The translations under genes were made by a program, and so were the position numbers. DNA of 64,000 bases from Caulobacter endophyticus. GTDB taxonomy: Bacteria; Pseudomonadota; Alphaproteobacteria; Caulobacterales; Caulobacteraceae. The DNA is taken from assembly GCF_003116815.1 (NCBI RefSeq), contig NZ_QDKQ01000057.1, positions 62,001-126,000 on the forward strand, read 5' to 3'. Below, one piece after another: positions 52,970 through 63,784 of the stretch. Positions within the stretch are counted from its first letter, which is position 1. Every line of letters starts with the position of its first letter. The notes under the pieces were generated by a model that ran no database searches, was not told the origin of the DNA, and saw nothing but the letters and a program-made list of their open reading frames with translations.

Positions 52970-54550
52970 ATGAGCCAGGACTATGCACTGAGTGACCGCG
53001 TTGCGTTCATGGGTCTCGATAATCGAGCCCGTGCGGCTCTGCGGGCTCTGCGTCCGCTCATCGAGAAGGAAATCGGTCCGGCCCTGAAGGGCTTCTACGA
53101 CCGCGTGAAGGCCACCCCCGAGACCCGCAAGTTCTTCGGCGACGAACGCCACATGGACGCGGCCGGCAGTCGCCAGAAGTCGCACTGGTCGGTGATCGCC
53201 GAGGCCGACTTCAGCGACACCTACGTCAAGGCGGTCCGCACCATCGGCGAGACCCACGCCCGCATCGGCCTGGAGCCGCGCTGGTACATCGGCGGCTACG
53301 CCCTGGTCAGCGAGCACCTGATGCGCGCGGCCATCCGCGAGGTCTGGCCCAAGGGCTTCATGGCCAAGGCCGACGGCGCGGAAAAGGCCGGCGACGCGGT
53401 CTCGGCGCTGATGAAGGCGGTCATGCTCGACATGGACTTCGCCATCTCGATCTATCTGGAGACCATCGAGGCCGAGCGCCGGCGCCTGGAAGAGGTGCGC
53501 CTGGCCAATGAGCGCAGCCAGACCGCCGTGGTCCAGGCCCTGGGCGAGGCTCTGGCGCGCCTGGCCGAAGGCGATCTCGCCTCCCGCCTCGACATCGAGG
53601 TCACGCCCGACTTCCAGAAGCTGAAAGGCGACTTCAACGCCGCCGTGGCGACGCTGGAAGAGGCCATGGCCGCCGTTTCAGCCGCCACCGACGGCATCCG
53701 CTCCGGCACCGACGAGATCGGCGTCGCCGCCGACGACCTGTCGCGCCGCACCGAGCAGCAGGCGGCCAGCCTGGAAGAGACCGCCGCAGCCCTCGACGAG
53801 ATCACCGCCACGGTGAAGCGCGCCGCCGCCGGCGCCCGCCAGGCTTCCGACGTGGTGGCCGGCGCCAAGACCGACGCCGAGCGCTCGGGCGTGGTGGTCA
53901 CCGACGCGGTGGCCGCCATGGGCGAGATCGAAACCAGCTCCCGCGAGATCAGCAACATCATCGGGGTGATCGACGAGATCGCCTTCCAGACCAACCTTCT
54001 GGCGCTGAACGCCGGCGTCGAAGCCGCCCGGGCCGGCGATGCGGGCAAGGGCTTCGCGGTCGTGGCGTCGGAGGTACGGGCGCTCGCCCAGCGCTCGGCC
54101 GAGGCGGCCAAGGAGATCAAGGCCCTGATCGGCGCCTCGTCCAAGCAGGTCGAGGCGGGCGTGGCCCTGGTCGGCCAGACCGGCGAGGCCCTGCGCGGCA
54201 TCGTCGTCAAGGTGGCGGAGATCGACGCCCTGGTCGGCGAGATCTCGTCCTCGGCCCAGGAACAGTCGAGCGGCCTGGCCCAGGTCAACATCGCCGTCAA
54301 TCAGATGGACCAGGTCACGCAGCAGAACGCCGCCATGGTCGAGCAGACCACCGCCGCGACCCACTCGCTGAAGGGCCAGTCCAACGAGCTGACCCGGCTG
54401 GTCGGCGGCTTCAGGACCTCTCGCCAGGCGGCCAAGGCGCAGATCGCCCGCCCAACGCCTCGCCCCGCCGCGCCCCAGGTGGCGTCCCGTCCCGGCGCGC
54501 ACCGCGGCTCGGCCGCCGTCGCGCTCGACCAGGACTGGGAAGAGTATTGA
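52970..54550 (+). CDS. soluble globin-coupled chemoreceptor (HemAT-like)
   Basis: A 526-residue cytosolic chemoreceptor. Residues about 1-175 form a protoglobin sensor: proximal His96 in [19 protein letters not shown], as in HemAT/Gcs proteins that bind O2 by heme. Residues 190-500 are a HAMP-like and methyl-accepting signalling hairpin ([38 protein letters not shown]). No membrane segments. C-terminal DQDWEEY is a likely CheR/CheB docking tail. ATG 52970 chosen because upstream in-frame codons lack globin homology. Expected role: oxygen or NO sensing for aerotaxis. Confidence 0.92.
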   Translation: MSQDYALSDRVAFMGLDNRARAALRALRPLIEKEIGPALKGFYDRVKATPETRKFFGDERHMDAAGSRQKSHWSVIAEADFSDTYVKAVRTIGETHARIGLEPRWYIGGYALVSEHLMRAAIREVWPKGFMAKADGAEKAGDAVSALMKAVMLDMDFAISIYLETIEAERRRLEEVRLANERSQTAVVQALGEALARLAEGDLASRLDIEVTPDFQKLKGDFNAAVATLEEAMAAVSAATDGIRSGTDEIGVAADDLSRRTEQQAASLEETAAALDEITATVKRAAAGARQASDVVAGAKTDAERSGVVVTDAVAAMGEIETSSREISNIIGVIDEIAFQTNLLALNAGVEAARAGDAGKGFAVVASEVRALAQRSAEAAKEIKALIGASSKQVEAGVALVGQTGEALRGIVVKVAEIDALVGEISSSAQEQSSGLAQVNIAVNQMDQVTQQNAAMVEQTTAATHSLKGQSNELTRLVGGFRTSRQAAKAQIARPTPRPAAPQVASRPGAHRGSAAVALDQDWEEY

Positions 54551-54620
54551 ATTCTGTGCAGCCGGGGCGCGGCGTAGCTTAGCGCGCTCCGGACAGTTTC
54601 TTCGCGCGTCTCCTCAACTG

Positions 54621-54645
54621 GCCCGCCTTCATGGCGGGCTTTTTC
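54621..54645 (+). terminator. intrinsic terminator after the globin-coupled receptor
   Basis: GCCCGCC-TTCAT-GGCGGGC followed by TTTTTC: a textbook rho-independent terminator 70 bp past the MCP stop. Confidence 0.93.
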
Positions 54646-54689
54646 TTGGAGCGCATCCGGCTTTACTTGGCAGAGCTGTCGTCCGGACA

Positions 54690-54765
54690 GCAAAACGCCC
54701 CCGCCGATCCGGCCTTGGCGCGTCCCGTGCGGGATGCGCCGGCCTGGACCAGCGGAGGCGTTTGA
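54690..54765 (-). terminator. large branched hairpin after the secreted 103-residue gene
   Basis: On the minus strand, AACGCCTCCGC pairs with GCGGGGGCGTT and the interior holds a further inverted repeat (GCATCCCG with CGGGACGC). It ends in TTTT, on the 3' side of the leftward small secreted gene. Likely a terminator or structured RNA. Confidence 0.55.
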
Positions 54766-54792
54766 AACCCCCTCTGGGAAGGCGCGTAAGTC

Positions 54793-55104
54793 TTACGCGC
54801 CGCCCGGGAAGCGGAACGGAACCTTCACGGTGCCGGTCTTGGCGCCCATCGGCAGCTTCTCGGCGATGCACATGGCCGCCTTGTCGAAGCCCTTGCCGGC
54901 CGCGCTGTTGTCGACGACCTTGCAGCCCGAGAGCTTGCCGGCGTCGGCGGTGCACTCAAGCATCACCTGGGCGGCGTCCTTGGTGTTGGCGAACTGCTGC
55001 AGGCAGCGGCCCATCTGGTCTTCGAAACCGCCGGCGGCCGAAGCGGCCTGAGCGACGAAAAAGCTGCCGGCGATTCCCGCGGCAATAGCGATCGGATATT
55101 TCAT
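54793..55104 (-). CDS. small secreted protein, 103 residues
   Basis: A 103-residue exported protein: signal residues 1-23 (IAIAAGIAGSFFVAQAASA), then a helical mature part with four Cys (RCLQQFAN, MLECTADA, SGCKVVD, AMCIAEK) likely forming two disulfides. Resembles small periplasmic proteins of unknown function. Upstream lies the shared 347-bp gap with mcpA. No link to chemotaxis known. Confidence 0.75.
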   Translation of the reverse strand: MKYPIAIAAGIAGSFFVAQAASAAGGFEDQMGRCLQQFANTKDAAQVMLECTADAGKLSGCKVVDNSAAGKGFDKAAMCIAEKLPMGAKTGTVKVPFRFPGGA

Positions 55105-55451
55105 CCCGCTGCTCCTAGTATTTTTTCTTCGTCCGTTGGACGTTGCGCCAACCGGACGCCTGCACCTTTTCGCAGCCGCAAGTTAAGATAGTCTGAGTCA
55201 CCGAAGAATAATCGATATTTACTTATCGATAACCATAATGACTTGTGAATGGCGCCATGCCGCCACATTCACCCCACTCTAGACTCAAGTATGCGCGCGT
55301 ACGCACACATCGATACGGGTGCGACAGGGGGTGCGACAGGGTGCGGCCATCATCCTTAACCAAAGTCAGGAAGAATTAGGAATCTATCGTGATGATCGCC
55401 CCACATTGCGGACGGTCCGTGGGCACGGCCGTCTCTTGGAGGGGATTTGTC
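55105..55451. promoter_or_regulatory. 347-bp divergent gap upstream of the chemotaxis operon
   Basis: No gene seen. Contains three GANTC methylation sites (55195-55199, 55282-55286, 55380-55384), three ATCGAT sites (55211-55216, 55225-55230, 55309-55314), an AT-rich block (55206-55240), and a perfect 12-bp tandem repeat GGGTGCGACAGG at 55317-55340. In Caulobacter such GANTC clusters often mark cell-cycle-regulated promoters; function here is inference. Confidence 0.5.
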
Positions 55452-57419
55452 ATGAAGCGCTTTCGACTCGTCGATCTGCCGTTGATCATAAAAATCGGCT
55501 TCGCGCCGGCCTTCGCACTGCTGATGCTGGCGGCCATGGCCGTCGGGTCCATCGTCGTGCAGAAGAGCCAGTCGGCGGCGCTGCAACAGGTCGTCGAGAC
55601 CGACATGCGCACCAACAGCGAGATCCAGTCGCTGTCGCGCCGCATCACAGACTCCCATGGCAAGCTCTACCAGATCCTGGCCTCCAAGGCCGACCCGATG
55701 GCCGCTCCCGCCGGCCCGCGCATCACCGAACTGCTCGCCGAGTTCGACACCCTGGGCAAGGAAATGAAGGCCATCTCGGGGCGCCTTCCGGCCTCTGAGC
55801 GTCCGAAGATCGACGCCCTGGTCAAGGCGCTGGCCGAGTGCCGCAGCGCCGTCGACACCGTCAGCGGCATGGTCGACGTCGACGCGGGCATGGCGATGAG
55901 CTTCGCCGGCAGCTTCGAGGACCAGTACGTCAAGATGGCCGCGCAGCTGCAGAAGGTCGTCGACGACGCGGCCAACCGCGCCAAGGCCCAGGCCGCCAAG
56001 CGCCAGGCCGAAGCCGCCGCCTCGATCAGCATCACCATCGTTCTCTCGCTCATCACCCTGGCCGCCGTCGGCGTCCTGGCCTTCATGACCGTGATGACCA
56101 CCCGCAAGTCGATCGCCGACATCGCCGGCGCGACCGAGAAGCTCTCCAAGGGCGACAACGGCATCGATCTGGAGCGCCTGACCCGCGGTGACGAACTGGG
56201 CGCCATCGTGCGTTCGCTGAAGGTGTTCCGCGACAACCAGCTTCACCTCGAGCAGCTGCGCGCCGAGCAGGAAAAGACCGCCGCCCTGACCGCCGACGAG
56301 CGCCGCGCCAAGGAACAGGCCGCCGCCGCCGCCGCCCGCGAGAGCGCCCTGGTGGTCAGCTCGCTGGCCGAGGGCCTCGAGCACCTGGCCCAGGGCGACC
56401 TGACCTTCCGCGTCACCGCCAGCTTCCCGGGCGAGTACGCCAAGCTGAAGGACGACTTCAACGGCGCCATCGCCCAGCTGCAGGACACCGTGAAGGTCAT
56501 CACGGCCTCGACCGACGGCCTGCGCACCGGCGCCGACGAGATCGCCCACGCCTCCGACGACCTGTCGCGACGCACCGAGCAGCAGGCCGCCAGCCTGGAA
56601 GAGACCGCCGCCGCCCTCGACGAGCTGACCGCCACCGTGCGCCGCACGGCCTCCGGCGCCCGCCAAGCCTCGGACGTCGTCTCGACCACCCGTGGCGAAG
56701 CGACGCATTCCGGTCAGGTCGTGCATCAGGCAGTGTCCGCGATGGGCGAAATCGAAAATTCCTCCAAGCAGATCAGCCAGATCATCGGCGTGATCGACGA
56801 GATCGCCTTCCAGACCAACCTCCTGGCGCTCAACGCCGGGGTGGAGGCCGCCCGGGCGGGCGAAGCGGGACGTGGTTTCGCAGTCGTCGCCCAGGAAGTC
56901 CGCGCGCTCGCCCAGCGCTCGGCTGAGGCCGCCAAGGAGATCAAGACCCTGATCTCGTCGTCGACCCAGCAGGTCTCTGCGGGAGTGAGCCTGGTCGGCC
57001 AGACCGGCGAGGCCCTGCAGCGGATCGTCGTGAAGGTCGGCGAGATCGACGCCCTGGTCACCGAAATCGCCGCCTCGGCGGCCGAGCAGGCGACCGGCCT
57101 CAACGAAGTCAACACCGCCGTCAACCAGATGGATCAGGTGACCCAACAGAACGCCGCCATGGTCGAGCAATCGACCGCCGCGACGCACTCGCTGAAGGGC
57201 GAGACCGCGGAGCTGGTGCGCCTGATCGGTCGCTTCCGTGTGGGCGAAGGCTCGAGCCAACGTTTTGAACGCCCGCGCGAAGCCGACGTCGCCGTCGACT
57301 CGCCGGCCCGCAACCCCGTCGCCGAGCAACGCGCCCGGCTCGGCGCCTTCGCCCGGCCCGGCCGTGGCGGAGCCGCCGCAGCGGCCGCCCCGGTCAGCGA
57401 CGGCTGGGAGGAGTTTTGA
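55452..57419 (+). CDS. mcpA: methyl-accepting chemotaxis protein (McpA-like)
   Basis: A 655-residue membrane chemoreceptor starting the che operon. Helix 1 about 8-30, periplasmic region about 31-190, helix 2 about 195-215, HAMP about 220-270, second HAMP-like segment around 320-370, signalling hairpin 390-600 ([24 protein letters not shown]). C-terminal VSDGWEEF is a probable CheR/CheB-binding tail, as in the Caulobacter McpA. The periplasmic part has no known ligand domain recognised. ATG 55452 with GGAGGGG SD, 7 nt. Stop overlaps next gene start region. Confidence 0.93.
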   Translation: MKRFRLVDLPLIIKIGFAPAFALLMLAAMAVGSIVVQKSQSAALQQVVETDMRTNSEIQSLSRRITDSHGKLYQILASKADPMAAPAGPRITELLAEFDTLGKEMKAISGRLPASERPKIDALVKALAECRSAVDTVSGMVDVDAGMAMSFAGSFEDQYVKMAAQLQKVVDDAANRAKAQAAKRQAEAAASISITIVLSLITLAAVGVLAFMTVMTTRKSIADIAGATEKLSKGDNGIDLERLTRGDELGAIVRSLKVFRDNQLHLEQLRAEQEKTAALTADERRAKEQAAAAAARESALVVSSLAEGLEHLAQGDLTFRVTASFPGEYAKLKDDFNGAIAQLQDTVKVITASTDGLRTGADEIAHASDDLSRRTEQQAASLEETAAALDELTATVRRTASGARQASDVVSTTRGEATHSGQVVHQAVSAMGEIENSSKQISQIIGVIDEIAFQTNLLALNAGVEAARAGEAGRGFAVVAQEVRALAQRSAEAAKEIKTLISSSTQQVSAGVSLVGQTGEALQRIVVKVGEIDALVTEIAASAAEQATGLNEVNTAVNQMDQVTQQNAAMVEQSTAATHSLKGETAELVRLIGRFRVGEGSSQRFERPREADVAVDSPARNPVAEQRARLGAFARPGRGGAAAAAAPVSDGWEEF

Positions 57420-57703
57420 TGACTGTTCTTTCGCTGCCCGAGACGCTTGATCTGAAGGCGTCGGGTCCCCTCAAGGCGGCGTTCCTGGAACGCCGGGGCG
57501 ATGCGGTCGAGGTCGACGCCGGAAGCGTGCGTCGCCTCGGCGGCCTCTGCCTGCAAGTGCTCCTGGCGGCCAAGACCGCCTGGGCGGCGGACGGAAAGTC
57601 CTTCTCTATCCGGGCCCCTTCGGAGGCCTTTGTCGAAACCACCCGTCTGTTCGGCGCCGAAGGGGCGCTTCTTTCGGCGGATACTCATGGAGTTCAATCG
57701 TGA
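57419..57703 (+). CDS. cheX: STAS-domain-like chemotaxis protein (CheX position)
   Basis: A 94-residue soluble protein with a STAS-like fold pattern (LSLPETLDLKASGPLKAAFLE, VDAGSVRRLGGLCLQVLLAAK). In Caulobacter che operons the gene in this place is named cheX. It may modulate CheA or CheY signalling; mechanism not evident. GGAGGAG SD; its start overlaps the stop of mcpA (TGATG) and its stop overlaps the cheY GTG. Confidence 0.8.
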   Translation: MTVLSLPETLDLKASGPLKAAFLERRGDAVEVDAGSVRRLGGLCLQVLLAAKTAWAADGKSFSIRAPSEAFVETTRLFGAEGALLSADTHGVQS

Positions 57704-58065
57704 CGCGGACGGTCCTCACGGTCGATGATTCCCGGACGATGCGGGACATGCTGCGCATGGCCCTCGCCGGCGCCGGGTTCAACGTCGTCGAAGCGGTCGA
57801 CGGCGAGCACGGGCTCGAAGTTCTTTCGGCCCATCGCCCCGACGTGATCATCACCGACATCAACATGCCCAAGCTGGACGGCTTCGGCTTCATCGAGGCG
57901 GTGCGGGTCGACGACGACTATCGCGCCATCCCGATCCTGGTGCTGACCACGGAAAGCGACCCGGCCAAGAAGGACCGCGCGCGCCGCGCCGGCGCCACGG
58001 GCTGGATCGTCAAGCCGTTCAACCCGGAAAAGCTGGTCGACGCCATCCGCCGCGTCGCGGCCTGA
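57700..58065 (+). CDS. cheY: chemotaxis response regulator CheY (first copy)
   Basis: A 121-residue single receiver domain. Seen: TVDDSRTMRDML (acidic pocket), phospho-acceptor Asp in VIITDINMPKLDG, Thr in VLTTESDP and Lys in WIVKPFNPEKL. GTG 57700 overlaps the previous stop. Acts as phosphorylated motor-control signal or phosphate sink; distinct from the second CheY at 62818. Confidence 0.95.
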   Translation: MTRTVLTVDDSRTMRDMLRMALAGAGFNVVEAVDGEHGLEVLSAHRPDVIITDINMPKLDGFGFIEAVRVDDDYRAIPILVLTTESDPAKKDRARRAGATGWIVKPFNPEKLVDAIRRVAA

Positions 58066-58122
58066 CGTCGTTTCCCCCTGCCCGGGGGCACTTAAAGACT
58101 CTCTCGTTTTAGGAACGTTGGA

Positions 58123-60432
58123 ATGGACGAGTTAGAGGCCATCAAGGTCACCTTCTTCCAGGAGTGCGAGGAACTGCTCGCCGACCTCGAAGGCGGGCTC
58201 CTGGCCATGCAGGACGGCAACGACGATGGCGACACCGTCAACGCCGTGTTCCGCGCCGTCCACTCGATCAAGGGCGGCGCCGGCGCCTTCGGCCTCGAGC
58301 CGCTGGTGCGCTTCGCCCACGTGTTCGAGACCCTGCTCGACGCCGTGCGTTCCAACGAAGTGCCTTCGACCCCGGACCTGGTCGCGACCCTGCTGCGCGC
58401 CTCGGACGTCCTGGCCGACCACGTCAGCTCGGCCCGCGGCCTGGGCGTCGTGGACGAAGCCGTCTCGGCCGCCATGGCCGCCGAACTGAAGGCGTGCACC
58501 GACCCGAACGCGGCTCCGGCGCCCGTCGCCGCCGCGCCCGTAGTCGAGGCTCCGGCCTTCGAAGCGGTGTCCGCCGCTCCGGCCGAGGTCCTGATCGGGG
58601 CCGACGACGCCCTGGACGACGACGACCTCGGCTTCGACTTCCAGCCGATGACGATCACCATCGACGAGCAGGCGGCCGACGTCGCCGCCGCCGTGGGCAA
58701 CGTCTGGACGGTGTCGATCCGTCCGAAGTCGGACCTCTACCGCAAGGCCAACGAGACCGCCCTGCTGCTGCGCGAACTGGCGCGCCTGGGCCCGATCGAG
58801 GCTGCCCTGGACGCCAGCGCGATCCCGCCGCTGGACCAGCTCGACGCCGAGGCCGCCTACGCCACCTGGACGGTGCGCCTGGAAACCGAGGAAGACGAGA
58901 ACGCCATCCGCGAAGTCTTCGAGTTCGTCGACGGCGATTGCGACTTGGAAATCACCCGCGGCGAGGCCCTGAGCCCCGACGCCGCCCTGGCCGCGCTGCT
59001 GGCCGGCCCGGCGCCCGCCGCCGTTGAAGCCGCGCCCGAGCCGGTGGTCGTCACCGAGGCGCCGGTGGAGATCAAGGCAGCCCCCGAACCCGTCGCCGCG
59101 GCGCCGGTGGTCGAAGCCGCGCCGGCTCCGGTCGCAGCGCCGGTCGCTCCGGCCCCGGTCGCCGCCGCGCCCGCCGCCCCGGCCGCGGCCAAGACCCAGC
59201 AGATCGACGTCCCGGGTCCGGGCCAGTCGGTGATCCGCGTCGATCCCGAGCGCATCGACCGCCTGATCGACCTGGTCGGCGAGCTGGTCATCAACCAGGC
59301 CATGCTGGCGCAGCGCGTCGGCGAATACGGCATCGCCCCCTCCTCCAACCTGGCCATGGGCCTCGACGAGCTGGAACAGCTGACGCGCGAGATCCAGGAC
59401 AGCGTCATGGCCATCCGCGCCCAGCCGGTGAAGTCGGTGTTCCAGCGCATGCCGCGCCTGGTCCGCGAAGTCGCCAGCATGACGGGCAAGCAGGCCCGCC
59501 TGGTGATGGACGGCGAGAACACCGAGGTCGACAAGACGGTCATCGAGCGCCTGTCCGACCCGATCACCCACATGCTGCGCAACGCCATCGACCACGGGCT
59601 GGAAAGCCCCGAGGAGCGCAAGGCGGCCGGCAAGAATCCGGAAGGCGTCGTGAAGCTGGCCGCCCTGCACCGCAGCGGCCGGATCGTCATCGAGGTCTCC
59701 GACGACGGCAAGGGCATCAACCGCGAACGCGTCCACTCGATCGCGATCAAGAAGGGCCTGATCTCGCCGGAGCTGCAGCTGACCGACGAGGAGATCGACA
59801 ACCTGATCTTCCTTCCGGGCTTCTCGACCGCCGACAAGATCTCGGACGTCTCGGGCCGCGGCGTCGGCATGGACGTGGTCAAGCGCTCGGTGCAGGCGCT
59901 CGGCGGCCGCATCTCGATCACCTCGCGCCCGGGCCAGGGCTCGACCTTCACGCTCAGCCTGCCGCTGACCCTGGCCGTCCTCGACGGCATGGTGGTCGAC
60001 GTCGCCGGCGAGACCCTGGTGGTGCCCCTGGCCGCCATCGTCGAGAGCCTGCGTCCCAAGCCCGAAGAAGTTCGCCCGCTGGGCCCGGTCGGCTCGGTGC
60101 TGGCCGTCCGCGACAGCTTCGTGCCGCTGATCGACGTCGGCCTGACGCTGGGCTACCGCGAAGCCTCGCCGCCGCCGACCGAAGGCGTCGTGCTGCTGGT
60201 CGAGGGCGAGGACGGCTCGCGCGCCGCCCTGGTGGCCGACGCCATCCACGGCCAGCGCCAGGTGGTCATCAAGTCGCTGGAGCAGAACTACCAGCAGGTC
60301 GACGGCGTCGCCGCCGCGACCATCCTGGGCGACGGCCGCGTGGCCCTGATCCTCGACGTCGACGCGGTGATCAGCCTGCGTCGCCGCGAACCGCCCCGCC
60401 CCGTCGAACCCACCCTGATCGCCGCGGAATAA
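58123..60432 (+). CDS. cheA: chemotaxis histidine kinase CheA
   Basis: A 769-residue kinase. HPt domain 1-105 (phospho-His47 in [11 protein letters not shown]), a P2-like CheY-binding region about 195-285 ([17 protein letters not shown]), an Ala/Pro/Val-rich linker 295-360, dimerisation helices about 370-440 ([21 protein letters not shown]), the HATPase domain ([46 protein letters not shown]), and a C-terminal CheW-like domain. Central enzyme of the operon. ATG 58123. Confidence 0.97.
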   Translation: MDELEAIKVTFFQECEELLADLEGGLLAMQDGNDDGDTVNAVFRAVHSIKGGAGAFGLEPLVRFAHVFETLLDAVRSNEVPSTPDLVATLLRASDVLADHVSSARGLGVVDEAVSAAMAAELKACTDPNAAPAPVAAAPVVEAPAFEAVSAAPAEVLIGADDALDDDDLGFDFQPMTITIDEQAADVAAAVGNVWTVSIRPKSDLYRKANETALLLRELARLGPIEAALDASAIPPLDQLDAEAAYATWTVRLETEEDENAIREVFEFVDGDCDLEITRGEALSPDAALAALLAGPAPAAVEAAPEPVVVTEAPVEIKAAPEPVAAAPVVEAAPAPVAAPVAPAPVAAAPAAPAAAKTQQIDVPGPGQSVIRVDPERIDRLIDLVGELVINQAMLAQRVGEYGIAPSSNLAMGLDELEQLTREIQDSVMAIRAQPVKSVFQRMPRLVREVASMTGKQARLVMDGENTEVDKTVIERLSDPITHMLRNAIDHGLESPEERKAAGKNPEGVVKLAALHRSGRIVIEVSDDGKGINRERVHSIAIKKGLISPELQLTDEEIDNLIFLPGFSTADKISDVSGRGVGMDVVKRSVQALGGRISITSRPGQGSTFTLSLPLTLAVLDGMVVDVAGETLVVPLAAIVESLRPKPEEVRPLGPVGSVLAVRDSFVPLIDVGLTLGYREASPPPTEGVVLLVEGEDGSRAALVADAIHGQRQVVIKSLEQNYQQVDGVAAATILGDGRVALILDVDAVISLRRREPPRPVEPTLIAAE

Positions 60433-60436
60433 GCCG

Positions 60437-60904
60437 ATGTCCGAAGAAATCATCACCACCGGCGCCGAACGCCGCGAGCTGATCTCCTTCCGCGTAGGCG
60501 AGCAGGAATACTGCGTGGACATCATGGCCGTTCGCGAGATCCGCGGCTGGAGCCCGGCCACGACGCTTCCGCAGTCGCCCGGCTACATGCGCGGCGTCAT
60601 CAACCTGCGCGGCGCGGTGCTGCCGATCATGGACCTGGCCTGCCGCCTGGGCATGCCGGTGATCGAGCCGACCGTCCGCAGCGTGTTCATCGTCGTGAAG
60701 GCGGGCGACCGCATGATCGGCATGCTGGTCGACGCGGTGTCGGACATCCTGTCGATCACCGACGACCTCGTTCAACCGACCCCGGACCTGGCCTGCGACG
60801 CCGTTCGCAGCTTCATCCGCGGCATCATTTCCATCGACGGCCGGATGATCAGCGAGATCTCGCTCGATCGCCTGCTGCCCGAGCGTGAGGCCCTGGCCGC
60901 CTGA
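60437..60904 (+). CDS. cheW: chemotaxis adaptor CheW
   Basis: A 155-residue coupling protein linking receptors to CheA. Seen: [23 protein letters not shown] and the [20 protein letters not shown] motif of the SH3-like CheW fold. 4 bp after cheA; shares its last base with cheR (TGATG). Confidence 0.95.
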   Translation: MSEEIITTGAERRELISFRVGEQEYCVDIMAVREIRGWSPATTLPQSPGYMRGVINLRGAVLPIMDLACRLGMPVIEPTVRSVFIVVKAGDRMIGMLVDAVSDILSITDDLVQPTPDLACDAVRSFIRGIISIDGRMISEISLDRLLPEREALAA

Positions 60905-61782
60905 TGACCTTCGCTTCCGCCCCCACGGATCGCCGCGAAGCCATCGTCGATGGCGAGTTCGCGTTCACGACCCAGGACTTCAAGCGTATCGCCGAGATCC
61001 TGTACGGCATGGCCGGCATCAGCCTGCCCGACACCAAGGCCACGCTGGTCTATTCGCGCCTGGCCAAGCGCCTGCGCGCCCTGGGCCTGCGCTCGTTCAA
61101 GGAATACTGCGCCTTCGTGACCAGCGAGCAGGGTCACGACGAGAGCCAGGAAATGCTGCGGGCCCTGACGACCAACGTCACCCGCTTCTTCCGCGAGCCG
61201 CACCATTTCGACGACCTGCGCGCCAACATCCTGGAGCCGATCGCCGACCAGGTGCGCGCCGGTCGCCGCCTGCGCCTGTGGTCGGCCGCCAGCTCGTCGG
61301 GCCAGGAACCCTATTCGATGGCCTTCACGGTGCTGTCGGTGTGGCCGAATGCGGCCGAACTGGACATCCGCATCCTGGGCACCGACATCGACACCAACGT
61401 TCTGGCCACCGGCCGGACCGCCGTCTATGACGAGCACCTGCTGGAAGGCGTGTCGCAATCGATGCGCGGCCAGTTCTTCGAGCGTGATCCGAGCGACCGC
61501 CGCGCCTGGCGGGTCTGCGAGGCCGCGCGCAGCCTCGTCGCCTTCCGCGAGCTGAACCTCAACGGTCCGTCGTGGCCGATGAAGGGTCCGTTCGACGCCA
61601 TTTTCTGCCGGAATGTCGTGATCTATTTCGATGAACCGACCCAGGAGCGGGTCTGGAGCCGTTTCGCGCCGCTTCTGGCGCCGGGCGGCAAGCTCTATGT
61701 CGGCCACTCCGAACGCGTCGGCGCCAATGTGCGCGGCTTCGAGAGCTGCGGCCTGACCGCCTATCGCAAGGCGGGGGTCTGA
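60904..61782 (+). CDS. cheR: chemoreceptor methyltransferase CheR
   Basis: A 292-residue SAM-dependent methyltransferase that methylates Glu residues of chemoreceptors. Seen: an N-terminal helical domain ([20 protein letters not shown]), Arg-rich [20 protein letters not shown] loop [18 protein letters not shown], and [20 protein letters not shown]. Receptor docking likely via WEE[FY] tails of the two MCPs. ATG overlaps the cheW stop by 1 bp. Confidence 0.96.
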   Translation: MTFASAPTDRREAIVDGEFAFTTQDFKRIAEILYGMAGISLPDTKATLVYSRLAKRLRALGLRSFKEYCAFVTSEQGHDESQEMLRALTTNVTRFFREPHHFDDLRANILEPIADQVRAGRRLRLWSAASSSGQEPYSMAFTVLSVWPNAAELDIRILGTDIDTNVLATGRTAVYDEHLLEGVSQSMRGQFFERDPSDRRAWRVCEAARSLVAFRELNLNGPSWPMKGPFDAIFCRNVVIYFDEPTQERVWSRFAPLLAPGGKLYVGHSERVGANVRGFESCGLTAYRKAGV

Positions 61783-61784
61783 CC

Positions 61785-62813
61785 ATGGCCAAGATTCGCA
61801 CCCTCGTCGTCGACGACTCGGCGACCATGCGCGGCCTGATCACGGCCGCCCTCAACCGCGATCCCGAGATCGAGGTGGTCGGCGCGGCCGGCGACCCGTT
61901 CGAGGCCCGCGGCATGATCAAGGCCCTGAACCCCGACGTCGTGACCCTCGACATCGAGATGCCGAACATGAACGGCATCGAGTTCCTCGAGAAGATCATG
62001 CGCCTGCGGCCGATGCCGGTGGTCATGGTCTCCAGCCTGACCCAGGCCGGGGCCGAGATGACCCTGCGCGCGCTGGAGCTGGGCGCCGTCGACTGCGTGG
62101 GCAAGCCCACCACCGCCACCGGCACCGCCGAGGCGCTGGCCGAAGTCGCCGAGAAGGTGAAGACGGCGGCCCGCGCCTCGGTCCGCACCAAGGCCGACGC
62201 GCCCGCCGCCCCCGCTCGCCGCGGCGCGTACCTGCCTTCGGGCGACGTCGTGGCCATCGGCTCGTCGACGGGCGGCGTGGAAGCCCTGCTGACCATCCTG
62301 TCGCAGTTTCCCGAGACCTGCCCGCCGACGGTCATCACCCAGCACATGCCGGCGACCTTCACCGCCAGCTTCGCCGCGCGCCTCGACCGCGCCAGCGGAG
62401 CCAAGGTGCAGGAAGCCGTCGACGGTGCGCCGCTGGAAGTCGGCAAGGTCTATGTCGCCCCCGGCGGCGCCACGCACCTGGAAGTCGTCCGCTCGGCCGG
62501 CCTGCGCTGCCGCCTGGTGGCCGGCGACCCGGTCAGCGGCCACCGCCCCTCGGTCGACGTGCTGTTCCGCTCGGTGGCCCAGGCCGTCGGCGACAAGGCC
62601 GTCGGCGCGATCCTGACCGGCATGGGCCGCGACGGCGCTCAGGGCCTGCTGCAGATGCGCCAGGCCGGCGCCCGCACGGTGGGCCAGGACGAGGCCAGCT
62701 GCGTCGTCTACGGCATGCCGCGCGCCGCCCAAGAAATCGGGGCCGTGGAGAAGCAGGTTTCCCTGTCCTCCATCGGCCAATCCATCCTCGATCTGGCCTC
62801 CGCGAGGCGATAG
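61785..62813 (+). CDS. cheB: chemoreceptor methylesterase/glutamine deamidase CheB
   Basis: A 342-residue response-regulator methylesterase. Receiver domain 1-125 ([12 protein letters not shown], Asp in [13 protein letters not shown]) and catalytic domain about 155-342: Ser in [13 protein letters not shown], His in ITQHMPATF, Asp in [13 protein letters not shown]. Opposes CheR. 2-bp gap after cheR. Confidence 0.96.
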   Translation: MAKIRTLVVDDSATMRGLITAALNRDPEIEVVGAAGDPFEARGMIKALNPDVVTLDIEMPNMNGIEFLEKIMRLRPMPVVMVSSLTQAGAEMTLRALELGAVDCVGKPTTATGTAEALAEVAEKVKTAARASVRTKADAPAAPARRGAYLPSGDVVAIGSSTGGVEALLTILSQFPETCPPTVITQHMPATFTASFAARLDRASGAKVQEAVDGAPLEVGKVYVAPGGATHLEVVRSAGLRCRLVAGDPVSGHRPSVDVLFRSVAQAVGDKAVGAILTGMGRDGAQGLLQMRQAGARTVGQDEASCVVYGMPRAAQEIGAVEKQVSLSSIGQSILDLASARR

Positions 62814-62817
62814 TCCC

Positions 62818-63207
62818 ATGCCCCAAGCAAGCTCCATTTCCGTTCTCGTCGTCGATGACCAGCTGACCATGCGGGCGCTGATCCGAAATGCGCTGCAGCA
62901 GATCGGCTTCAAGGACATCCGCGAGGCTCCCGACGGCGAAGAGGCTCTCAAGAACCTCCTGGCCAAGCCGGCCAACCTGGTGATCTCGGACTTCAACATG
63001 CCGAAGATGGACGGCCTGGCCCTGCTGCGCGCCGTGCGCTCGCATCCGCCGATCCGCCAGACCGCCTTCGTCATGCTGACCGGCCGCGCCGACCGCGAGC
63101 TGGTGCAGCGCGCCGTGCAGTTCGGGGTCAACAATTACTGCGTCAAGCCGTTCACGGTGCAGGGCCTGCGCGACAAGATCGAGCAAGTGTTCGGACAGCT
63201 GACATGA
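62818..63207 (+). CDS. cheY: chemotaxis response regulator CheY (second copy)
   Basis: A 129-residue single receiver. Seen: [22 protein letters not shown], phospho-Asp in [14 protein letters not shown], Thr in [10 protein letters not shown], Lys in [11 protein letters not shown]. The CheYII-type copy is thought to be the main motor-binding form in Caulobacter operons of this design. Overlaps cheD by 4 bp. Confidence 0.95.
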   Translation: MPQASSISVLVVDDQLTMRALIRNALQQIGFKDIREAPDGEEALKNLLAKPANLVISDFNMPKMDGLALLRAVRSHPPIRQTAFVMLTGRADRELVQRAVQFGVNNYCVKPFTVQGLRDKIEQVFGQLT

Positions 63208-63779
63208 TCGGCAGGGATTATTCTCACGACGACGAGCTGCGCGCGACCAAGGTCCACGTGACCCAGGGCGAGAGCCATGTCTCGACCGACCCCAACGTGG
63301 TGATGACCACGGTGCTGGGCTCGTGCATCGCCGCCTGCATCCGCGATCCCCAGGCCGGGGTCGGCGGCATGAACCACTTCCTGCTGCCCGACGCCGGCGA
63401 CGGCCGGAGCGGCAGCGGCGGCGACGCCGTGCGCTATGGCGCCTACGCCATGGAACTACTGATCAACGGCCTGCTGAAGAAGGGCGCCCGCCGCGAGCGG
63501 CTGGAAGCCAAGATCTTCGGCGGCGGCAAGCTGTTCGACAGCCTGTCGGACGTCGGCGCCAGCAACGCGGCCTTCGCCGAGCGCTTCCTGCGCGACGAAG
63601 GCATCCCGATCGTCTCGTCCAGCGTCGGCGGAGTCTCGGCCCGCCGGGTCGAATTCTGGCCGGTCACCGGCCGGGTGCGCCAGCGCCTCGTGGCCGTCGA
63701 CAACGCGCCGCAGGAAGTGCGTCGTCCCGCCCCCATTCCCCAGCCTGCGTCCAACGCCGGCGACCTGGAGCTGTTCTAG
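63204..63779 (+). CDS. cheD: chemoreceptor glutamine deamidase CheD
   Basis: A 191-residue deamidase that converts receptor Gln to Glu and may be regulated by receptor state. Seen: [27 protein letters not shown] with the catalytic Cys in LGSCIAACI, and the catalytic His in [10 protein letters not shown], then [19 protein letters not shown] 63204 overlaps cheY's stop (ATGA). C-terminal tail of about 25 residues is Pro-rich. Confidence 0.95.
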   Translation: MIGRDYSHDDELRATKVHVTQGESHVSTDPNVVMTTVLGSCIAACIRDPQAGVGGMNHFLLPDAGDGRSGSGGDAVRYGAYAMELLINGLLKKGARRERLEAKIFGGGKLFDSLSDVGASNAAFAERFLRDEGIPIVSSSVGGVSARRVEFWPVTGRVRQRLVAVDNAPQEVRRPAPIPQPASNAGDLELF

Positions 63780-63784
63780 TCCTC

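Noticed and set aside
58132..60561. An 809-codon minus-strand frame
   Set aside because: Antisense shadow of cheA, with Asp/Val/Gly-rich composition and no domains.
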